Assembly: GCF_025165815.1 (NCBI RefSeq)
Contig: NZ_JAFFZE010000028.1
Location: forward strand, 32,946 to 96,945
Origin: Actinophytocola gossypii
GTDB lineage: Bacteria > Actinomycetota > Actinomycetes > Mycobacteriales > Pseudonocardiaceae
Length of the DNA stretch: 64,000 bases
Reading direction: 5' to 3'
Shown: one piece after another, positions 58,186-64,000 of the stretch
Numbering within the stretch: the first letter of the stretch is position 1
How the letters are laid out: the number at the start of each line of letters is the position of its first letter
The notes under the pieces: model-generated
Database searches by the model: none
Seen by the model: the letters and a program-made list of their open reading frames with translations, nothing else
What the model was told of the DNA's origin: nothing
Program-made: the position numbers and the translations under genes

Positions 58186-60450
58186 TTGACCGTCACCGCC
58201 CCACTGTCCGCAGTGGACGATCTGACCGCCGAGGTGGCCGCGCACGCGGCCGACCTGCCCGACGTGGACCCGGCCAGGGTGCTGGCCGCCGTCGACCGCG
58301 GCCGCACCGCCGACGCCGGCCCGGCCGAACTGCGTGACCTCGCCGTTCGCGCCGCCGCCGCGCTGATCGGCGAGGAGCCCCGGTACTCGAAGCTGGCGGC
58401 GCGCCTGCTCGCCGGCGGCATCCGCGCCGAGGCCCCGCCTGACTTCCCGGCCTCGGTCGCCGCCGCGCACGCCGAAGGCCTGGTCGCCGACGACACCGCC
58501 GCGTTCGTCGCCGCGCACGCCGCCGAACTGGCCGCCGTCGTCGACCCGGCCGGCGACGACCGGTTCGAGTACTTCGGCCTGCGCACCGTCTACGACCGCT
58601 ACCTGTTGCGCCACCCGGTGACCAGGCGCGTCCTGGAGTCACCGCAGCACTTCTGGCTCCGGGTCGCGTGTGGACTGTCCGACACCGTCGCCGACGCCGC
58701 CGAGCTGTACCGGCTGCTGTCCGCCCTGGCCTACCTGCCCAGCTCACCGACCCTGTTCAACGCCGGCACCCGGCGCCCGCAGCTGTCCTCGTGCTTCCTG
58801 CTCGACTCGCCGCGCGACGAGCTGGAGTCGATCTACCAGCGCTACACCGAGATCGCGATGCTGTCCAAGTACGCCGGCGGCATCGGAGTCTCGTTCACCC
58901 GGGTGCGCGCCCGGGGCTCGCTGATCCGCGGTACCAACGGCAGCTCCAACGGCATCGTCCCGTGGCTGCGCACCCTCGACGCCTCGGTGGCCGCGGTGAA
59001 CCAGGGCGGCCGGCGCAAGGGCGCGGCCTGCGTCTACCTGGAGCCGTGGCACGCCGACGTCGAGGAGTTCCTGGAGCTGCGCGACTCCACCGGCGACGAC
59101 GCCCGCCGCACGCACAACCTCAACCTGGCGCTGTGGGTCCCCGACGAGCTGATGCGCCGCGTCGAGGCCGACGGCACCTGGTCGCTGTTCGACCCCAAGG
59201 CGGTGCCCGAGCTGACCGACCTGTGGGGCGACCGGTTCGACGCCGCCTACCGCGCCGCCGAGGACGCGGGCCTCGCCACCAGGACCGTGCCGGCGCGCCA
59301 GCTCTACGGCCGGATGATGCGCACGCTCGCGCAGACCGGCAACGGCTGGATGACGTTCAAGGACGCGGCCAACCGGGCGTGCAACCAGACCGCGTTGCCG
59401 GAGAACGTGGTGCACCTGTCGAACCTGTGCACCGAGATCCTGGAGGTCACCGGCGACGACGTCACCGCGGTCTGCAACCTCGGCTCGGTCAACCTCGCCG
59501 CCCACCTCGACGGGCCCGACCTGGACTGGCCGCGGCTCGCCTCGACCGTGCGCACGGCGGTGCGGTTCCTCGACCGCACCATCGACCGCGGCTACTACCC
59601 GACCGACCCCGCCGCGCGGAGCAACCGGCGATGGCGCCCGGTCGGGCTCGGCGTGATGGGCCTCGCGGACGTGTTCTTCCGGCTCCGCCTGCCGTTCGAC
59701 TCGCCAGAGGCGCTGGCGCTGTCCACCAGGATCGCCGAGGAGATCGCGCTCGCCGCCTACGAGACCTCGGTCGAGCTGGCCCGCGAACACGGCCCGCACC
59801 CGGCGTTCCCGGACACCCGGGCCGCGCGCGGGCAGCTGCACCCCGACCACTTCCCGGTCACCCCACGGCATCCGGACCGCTGGGCCGCGGTCCGCGCCGG
59901 CGTCGCCGAGCACGGCCTGCGCAACTCGCTGCTGGTCGCGATCGCCCCCACGGCCACGATCGCGTCCATCGCCGGCTGTGCGGAGTGCATCGAACCGGTG
60001 GTGTCCAACGCCTTCAAGCGCGAGACCCTGTCCGGCGAGTTCCTCCAGCTCAACCCGTACCTGGTCGCCGACCTCAAGCGGCTGGGCCGCTGGGACCGGG
60101 CCACCCGCGACGCCATCAAGCAGGGCGACGGCTCGGTCCAGCACCTCACCTGGCTGCCGGCCGATCTGCGGGCCCTGTACCGGACCGCGTGGGAGCTGCC
60201 GCAGAAGGCGCTGATCGACCTCGCCGCCGCTCGCCAGCCGTACGTCGACCAGAGCCAGAGCCTCAACCTGTTCATGGCCAGCCCGACCATCGGCAAGCTG
60301 TCGTCGATGTACGCCTACGCCTGGCGGGCCGGCCTCAAGACGACGTACTACCTGCGATCCCGTCCCGCGACGCGGATCGCGCTCGCCACCGTCCAAGCAG
60401 GACAGACCTGCGACCTGGAGAACCCCGAGACCTGCGAGGCGTGCCAGTGA
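58186..60450 (+). CDS. nrdA: Ribonucleoside-diphosphate reductase class Ia, alpha subunit
   Basis: 754 residues; TTG start eight bases after GAGGAG. Active-site features are SSCFLLD (first redox Cys), LSNLCTEIL (Asn, thiyl-radical Cys and Glu), PTATIASIAGCAECIEP (second redox region) and a C-terminal CEACQ tail that shuttles electrons. No N-terminal ATP-cone is seen; the protein starts directly in the helical domain, so overall dATP inhibition by a cone is probably missing. Cotranscribed with nrdB (TGATG overlap). Converts NDPs to dNDPs. Confidence 0.93.
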   Translation: MTVTAPLSAVDDLTAEVAAHAADLPDVDPARVLAAVDRGRTADAGPAELRDLAVRAAAALIGEEPRYSKLAARLLAGGIRAEAPPDFPASVAAAHAEGLVADDTAAFVAAHAAELAAVVDPAGDDRFEYFGLRTVYDRYLLRHPVTRRVLESPQHFWLRVACGLSDTVADAAELYRLLSALAYLPSSPTLFNAGTRRPQLSSCFLLDSPRDELESIYQRYTEIAMLSKYAGGIGVSFTRVRARGSLIRGTNGSSNGIVPWLRTLDASVAAVNQGGRRKGAACVYLEPWHADVEEFLELRDSTGDDARRTHNLNLALWVPDELMRRVEADGTWSLFDPKAVPELTDLWGDRFDAAYRAAEDAGLATRTVPARQLYGRMMRTLAQTGNGWMTFKDAANRACNQTALPENVVHLSNLCTEILEVTGDDVTAVCNLGSVNLAAHLDGPDLDWPRLASTVRTAVRFLDRTIDRGYYPTDPAARSNRRWRPVGLGVMGLADVFFRLRLPFDSPEALALSTRIAEEIALAAYETSVELAREHGPHPAFPDTRAARGQLHPDHFPVTPRHPDRWAAVRAGVAEHGLRNSLLVAIAPTATIASIAGCAECIEPVVSNAFKRETLSGEFLQLNPYLVADLKRLGRWDRATRDAIKQGDGSVQHLTWLPADLRALYRTAWELPQKALIDLAAARQPYVDQSQSLNLFMASPTIGKLSSMYAYAWRAGLKTTYYLRSRPATRIALATVQAGQTCDLENPETCEACQ

Positions 60451-61445
60451 TGTTGCTCGACCCCGGTATGGACCTGACCCTGCGCCCGATGCGCTACCCC
60501 GACTTCTACGAGCAGTACCGCGCCGCGATCCGCAACACCTGGACCGTCGAGGAGGTGGACCTGGCCTCGGACGTGGCCGACCTGGCCAAGCTCACTCCGG
60601 ACGAGCACCACCTGGTGCACCGGCTGGTCGCGTTCTTCGCCACCGGCGACTCGATCGTGGCGAACAACCTCGTGCTCAACCTGTACAAGCACGTCAACGC
60701 ACCGGAGGCCAGGCTCTACCTGTCCCGCCAGCTGTTCGAGGAGGCTGTGCACGTCCAGTTCTACCTGACGCTGCTGGACACCTACCTGCCCGATCCGGAC
60801 GAGCGGGCCAAGGCGTTCGCCGCGATCGAGCACATCCCGTCGATCCGGGAGAAGGGCGAGTTCTGCTTCCGCTGGATCGACTCGATCGACTCGCTCGACC
60901 AGCTGCGCACCCGCGACGACCGACGGAAGTTCCTGCTCAACCTGATCTGCTTCGCCGCGTGCATCGAGGGCCTGTTCTTCTACGGCGCATTCGCCTACGT
61001 CTACTGGCTGCGCGACCGCGGCCTGCTCGACGGCCTGGCGACCGGCACGAACTGGGTGTTCCGGGACGAGTCGATGCACATGGCGTTCGCGTTCAGCGTC
61101 GTGGACACCGTCCGCCGCGAGGAACCCGACCTGTTCGACGACGAGCTCACCGAGCAGGTCGGCACCATGCTCGACGAGGCCGTCGAGTGCGAGCTGCAGT
61201 TCGCCAGGGACGTCTGCGGACCTGGCCTGCCCGGGATGAACGCGAAGGACATGCACGACTACCTGCGTTACGTGGCCGACCAGCGGTTGGTCCGGCTCGG
61301 TCTGCCCGCGCGGTACGGAACGCGGAACCCGTTCGCGTTCATGGAGTTGCAGGACGTCCAGGAGCTGACGAACTTCTTCGAACGGCGGGTGTCGGCCTAC
61401 CAGGTCGCGGTGTCCGGGACCGTCGACCTGGACGAGGACTTCTGA
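60450..61445 (+). CDS. nrdB: Ribonucleoside-diphosphate reductase class Ia, beta subunit
   Basis: 331 residues from ATG 60450; GTG 60447 is an alternative. Metal-site residues of the ferritin fold are visible: GDSIVANN (Asp), FEEAVHVQFY (Glu, His and, four residues after His, the radical Tyr), CIEGLFFYG (Glu) and RDESMHMAF (Glu, His). The E-x-x-H-x-x-x-Y spacing is that of a tyrosyl-radical di-iron subunit, so oxygen is needed. C-terminal VDLDEDF is the tail that docks to NrdA. Confidence 0.95.
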   Translation: MLLDPGMDLTLRPMRYPDFYEQYRAAIRNTWTVEEVDLASDVADLAKLTPDEHHLVHRLVAFFATGDSIVANNLVLNLYKHVNAPEARLYLSRQLFEEAVHVQFYLTLLDTYLPDPDERAKAFAAIEHIPSIREKGEFCFRWIDSIDSLDQLRTRDDRRKFLLNLICFAACIEGLFFYGAFAYVYWLRDRGLLDGLATGTNWVFRDESMHMAFAFSVVDTVRREEPDLFDDELTEQVGTMLDEAVECELQFARDVCGPGLPGMNAKDMHDYLRYVADQRLVRLGLPARYGTRNPFAFMELQDVQELTNFFERRVSAYQVAVSGTVDLDEDF

Positions 61446-61449
61446 CCTC

Positions 61450-61479
61450 TTGCGGTCACGCGGACACGGTGGGTAGGGT
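61450..61479 (+). promoter_or_regulatory. Promoter of the sugar dehydrogenase gene
   Basis: TTGCGG (61450-61455) and TAGGGT (61474-61479) with an 18-base spacer. The predicted start near 61486 falls within the first operator, a typical repression geometry. Confidence 0.55.
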
Positions 61480-61514
61480 CGGGAAAGCGCTTGCCGGAAA
61501 GCGCTTTCCCGACC
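61477..61514. promoter_or_regulatory. Paired LacI-type operators (14-bp perfect inverted repeat)
   Basis: GGTCGGGAAAGCGC (61477-61490) and GCGCTTTCCCGACC (61501-61514) are perfect inverted copies around 10 bases. Inside are two overlapping LacI-family half-palindromes, GAAAGCGCTT and GAAAGCGCTTTC, 16 bases apart. LacI-type regulators of actinobacterial sugar genes bind such GAAAGCGCTTTC sites. No LacI gene is in the window. A terminator for nrdB is an alternative for the hairpin. Confidence 0.7.
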
Positions 61515-61542
61515 GGTCCCGACCCCACGAGGTGGTGGGCAC

Positions 61543-63813
61543 ATGTCGAACCCCCGAAAGTGGCCGGCGGCTCTCGCCGGCCCTGCCCTTGTCGCCGTCC
61601 TCGTCGCCACGCTGACCGCTCCGACGGCGGTAGCCCAGGCCGACGAACCCATCCAGGACCCGTTACCGGACCCGACGCCGTCCGCACTCGGCATCGTGGT
61701 CGAGGAGTTCGCCCAGTTCCCCAAGACCGAGCCGGTGCCGCCGCCCACCGACGGGCGCCTGATGCGGCACGCGCGGATCAACCACCTCGGTGAGATCCCG
61801 GACGGCTCCGAGCGGATGTACGTCCCGGACCTCAACGGCAAGGTGTACCTCGTCGGCGACGACGGCGAGCCGAACCTCTACCTCGACGTCGGCGCGGAGT
61901 TCGCCCCGGAGTTCATCTCCGGTCGCGGTCTCGGGTCCGGCTCCGGCTTCGTCACCTTCCACCCGGACTTCGAGCGCAACGGCAAGCTCTACACCGTGCA
62001 CACCGAGTGGGGCGCCGGTCTCGACGAGCCGACCACCTACCCGGAGCAGCCGAACGCCGCGTTCCACGGCGTGATCACCGAGTGGACCGCCGACGACCCG
62101 GACGCGGACACGTTCAGCGGCACCCACCGCCAGGTGATGCGCCTGGGCTTCCGCACCCAGATCCACGGCTTCCAGCAGATCGACTTCAACCCGACCGCCC
62201 GCCGGGGCAGCCGCGAGTACGGCGTGCTCTACCTCGCGGCGGGCGACGGCGGCCTCGGCGCGTCCACCACGGACCCGCAGGACACCACCACTCCGTACGG
62301 CAAGCTCCTGCGCATCGATCCGTTGGGCGGCAACGGCCCCGGCGGCACCTACGGCATCCCGCGCGACAACCCGTTCGCCGGCGACGAGGGTGTGCTCGGC
62401 GAGATCTACGCGCTCGGCATGCGCGACCCGCACCGCTTCAGCTGGGACACCGCCACCCGGCGGATGTACCTCGGCCACATCGGTGAGCACCGGATCGAGT
62501 CGGTGTACGAGGTGCGCCCCGGCGACAACTTCGGTTGGAGCGAGCGCGAGGGCCCGTTCGTGTTCCGGCGCGGCGACCCCGACTGCGGCGTCTACCCGCT
62601 GCCCGAGGACGACGAACGGTACGGCTACACGTACCCGGTCGCCGCGTTCGACCACAACCCGCCGCCCGGCCACCCGCTGTGCTCCGACTCCGGGCACGCG
62701 ATCAGCGGCGGCTTCGTCTACCGCGGTCGGGACGTGCCGGGGCTGCGCGGCAAGTACCTGTTCACCGACCTGGTCGACGGCCGCGTCTTCGCCACCGAGT
62801 CCCGCGAGATGCGCCGCGGTCACCCGATGGCCGACATCCACCAGCTGGCCGTCTACACCGCCGACGGCGAACGCACGACGTTCCGGGAGTTGGCCGGCGA
62901 CGAGCGGGTCGACCTGCGGTTCGGTCGCGACGCCGAGGGCGAGCTGTACCTGCTGGCCAAGGCCAACGGGAAGGTCTGGAAGGTCACCGGCACCCGGTGG
63001 GCCCCGCACGGCCCGGACGTCGTGGCGTACTACGACTTCGAGCACCCCGTGGCGGGAAACCTGGAACGGGATCTCGGGGTCTCCGGCACGGATCTGGCGC
63101 TGGTCAACGGCGGCGCCGCGATGCGGGTCCCCGACCGGGGCGGGCACGTGCTGGTGACCCGGCAGGAGCCGGGCGCCGACGACGACTGGAAGGCCGGCGT
63201 GTACTCCGCGACCGGGGTGCGCTCGCTGCACGCGTTCAACGCCGCCCGCGAGGTCACGGTGATGGGCTGGTTCAAGGTCACCGGCGACCTGCCGGCGCCG
63301 AACACCAACACCCCCGACCCGGACGACCGGTACAACGCGGTCGGCCTGGCCGGCGTGCTGTCCGGCGACTCCGACGGCCACGCGGTCCGCGCGCTGCTGG
63401 AGGTCATCGACGTCGACGGCGAACCGCGCGTGGTCGCCCTCGGCCGCCGGGTCGACGGCGCCCGCTCGCAGACGTTCGCGGCGAACGCCGACTGGCGGGA
63501 GATCCTGCCGCGCGGCCGGTGGGTCCACCTCGCGGCGACGTTCGACTTCGACACCGGCGAGCTGGCCCTGTACCGGAACGGCAGACCGCTCGACGGGTTC
63601 TACACCGTGCCCGGCGATCCGTGGGCCGTCGACGGCGCGCCTGAGCCGGACCTGACCACGGCGAGCGACCCGGCCGGCATCAAGATCGGCGGCAGCTTCC
63701 CGCAGAACACCGGCGAGGCCAACCCGTGCGACTGCCGGATGGACGACCTGATGTTCCTCGACCGTGCGTTGTCGCCGCCCGAGGTGTGGCTGCGGTACCT
63801 GCTGACCCGGTGA
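61543..63813 (+). CDS. Secreted PQQ-dependent sugar dehydrogenase-like protein with LamG domain
   Basis: 756 residues. Signal peptide LAGPALVAVLVATLTAPTAVA. The six-bladed soluble glucose/sorbosone dehydrogenase propeller spans about 60-480: GSGSGFVTFHPDFERNGKLY, LYLAAGDGGLG, GKLLRIDPLGG, YALGMRDPHRFSWD, GHIGEHRIESVYEV, GDNFGWSEREGPFVF and GKYLFTDLVDGRVFA. A LamG concanavalin-like domain follows (about 490-756) with DDLMFLDRALSPPEV. Oxidises an extracellular sugar or polymer end. Operator pair upstream. Confidence 0.88.
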   Translation: MSNPRKWPAALAGPALVAVLVATLTAPTAVAQADEPIQDPLPDPTPSALGIVVEEFAQFPKTEPVPPPTDGRLMRHARINHLGEIPDGSERMYVPDLNGKVYLVGDDGEPNLYLDVGAEFAPEFISGRGLGSGSGFVTFHPDFERNGKLYTVHTEWGAGLDEPTTYPEQPNAAFHGVITEWTADDPDADTFSGTHRQVMRLGFRTQIHGFQQIDFNPTARRGSREYGVLYLAAGDGGLGASTTDPQDTTTPYGKLLRIDPLGGNGPGGTYGIPRDNPFAGDEGVLGEIYALGMRDPHRFSWDTATRRMYLGHIGEHRIESVYEVRPGDNFGWSEREGPFVFRRGDPDCGVYPLPEDDERYGYTYPVAAFDHNPPPGHPLCSDSGHAISGGFVYRGRDVPGLRGKYLFTDLVDGRVFATESREMRRGHPMADIHQLAVYTADGERTTFRELAGDERVDLRFGRDAEGELYLLAKANGKVWKVTGTRWAPHGPDVVAYYDFEHPVAGNLERDLGVSGTDLALVNGGAAMRVPDRGGHVLVTRQEPGADDDWKAGVYSATGVRSLHAFNAAREVTVMGWFKVTGDLPAPNTNTPDPDDRYNAVGLAGVLSGDSDGHAVRALLEVIDVDGEPRVVALGRRVDGARSQTFAANADWREILPRGRWVHLAATFDFDTGELALYRNGRPLDGFYTVPGDPWAVDGAPEPDLTTASDPAGIKIGGSFPQNTGEANPCDCRMDDLMFLDRALSPPEVWLRYLLTR

Positions 63814-63816
63814 GCC

Positions 63817-63851
63817 GGCGGAGGTGCTCCCGGCGCGGGGGCACCTCCGCC
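63817..63851 (+). terminator. Rho-independent-type terminator after the dehydrogenase gene
   Basis: Perfect 11-bp stem, GGCGGAGGTGC with GCACCTCCGCC, around a 13-base GC-rich loop, three bases after the stop. ATCGGTCC follows without a clear T run. It separates the gene from the convergent transposase. Confidence 0.75.
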
Positions 63852-63859
63852 ATCGGTCC

Positions 63860-63885
63860 CGCGTGTCCCTAGATGTGGTGTTCAG
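63860..63885. mobile_element. Left end of an IS481-family insertion sequence
   Basis: The transposase stop is at 63869, so the terminal inverted repeat must start within a few bases. TGTCCCTAGATG at 63864-63875 begins with the TGT that IS481 ends usually carry. Only one end is in the window, so neither the inverted repeat nor a target duplication can be confirmed. Confidence 0.45.
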
Positions 63886-64000
63886 GGAGGTTGGTTAGCC
63901 GGGTGATAGGTGGTTGGCCTCCGATGGCGGAGTGTGCTCGGTGGTGATTGTAGAAGTGGAGCCAGGCTGGTAGGGCGGTTCGGCGTTCGGTGTCGGATTG
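63869..64000 (-). CDS. IS481 family transposase, C-terminal fragment (runs out of the window)
   Basis: Read on the minus strand the last 43 codons are QSDTERRTALPAWLHFYN, HHRAHSAIGGQPPITRL and TNLPEHHI, then TAG at 63869-63871. This is the conserved end of IS481-family DDE transposases (WLHFYNHHRPHSALGG pattern). The catalytic domain and start are to the right of the window. The element's inverted-repeat end should lie close to 63860-63875, just past the stop. The insertion is inserted directly after the sugar dehydrogenase transcription unit. Confidence 0.88.
   Translation of the reverse strand, partial: QSDTERRTALPAWLHFYNHHRAHSAIGGQPPITRLTNLPEHHI

Overview
The window is high-GC actinobacterial DNA. 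It most likely comes from a Pseudonocardiaceae-type genome (Actinosynnema/Saccharothrix/Lentzea/Amycolatopsis-like). The markers for this are a DUF5753 XRE regulator next to a DUF397 gene, an EspG/PPE/DUF3558 cluster without the ESX core, GTG/TTG starts with ATGA or GTGA overlaps, a family A 'exonuclease/polymerase' of the actinobacterial type, and a B12-riboswitch-controlled class Ia ribonucleotide reductase as known in Streptomyces. Genus is an inference.

Region 1 (1-7470) is the right part of an integrated element of the AICE type (actinomycete integrative and conjugative element). Its genes are an HNH nuclease end, a repeat-rich basic protein, a DPPY DNA methylase, a DUF4417 protein, a hypothetical, a prim-pol primase/polymerase, a RepA-like ATPase, an excisionase and a tyrosine integrase, ending at a tRNA-His(GTG). 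No transfer genes are visible; they would lie to the left of the window. This region carries several short repeat families, some of which run through coding sequence in all three frames, and a 140-bp direct repeat around a 2.4-kb internal module.

Region 2 (7500-24060) is chromosomal core and lipid metabolism. It has oligoribonuclease, a glutamate-cysteine ligase-like enzyme, a ferredoxin-reductase-type flavoprotein, a TPR membrane protein, an FMN-dependent lactate oxidase-like enzyme, a family A DNA polymerase, an acyl-CoA synthetase and a secreted subtilase. A tight operon follows (acyl-CoA dehydrogenase, SDR, APH-like kinase, histidine phosphatase) that looks like the hydroxyacyl-CoA phosphorylation/elimination route.

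Region 3 (24500-31390) is a sugar import operon: a lipoprotein binding protein, two permeases, a large secreted (alpha/alpha)6 glucosidase-like enzyme and a PD40 lipoprotein. It has no own ATPase. Region 4 (31387-41540) holds a DrrAB-like exporter with a divergent TetR gene and twin operators, small membrane proteins, a YHS-domain protein with a probably leaderless promoter, a frameshifted chloramphenicol-phosphotransferase-like gene, a lipoprotein, a DUF6319-like protein, an aldo/keto reductase, ribokinase, MenC-type enzyme and gluconokinase.

Region 5 (41547-46773) is an EspG/PPE/lipoprotein cluster plus the XRE-DUF397 pair. Region 6 (46770-57794) is a second carbohydrate locus on the minus strand: DeoR regulator, a YtfQ-R-T-YjfF-like ABC importer, a secreted GH2 enzyme with LamG and a secreted MGH1-like glycosidase. 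Region 7 (57870-64000) holds the cobalamin riboswitch with nrdAB, a secreted PQQ-type sugar dehydrogenase with LamG under paired LacI-type operators, and the 3' end of an IS481-family transposase at the right edge.
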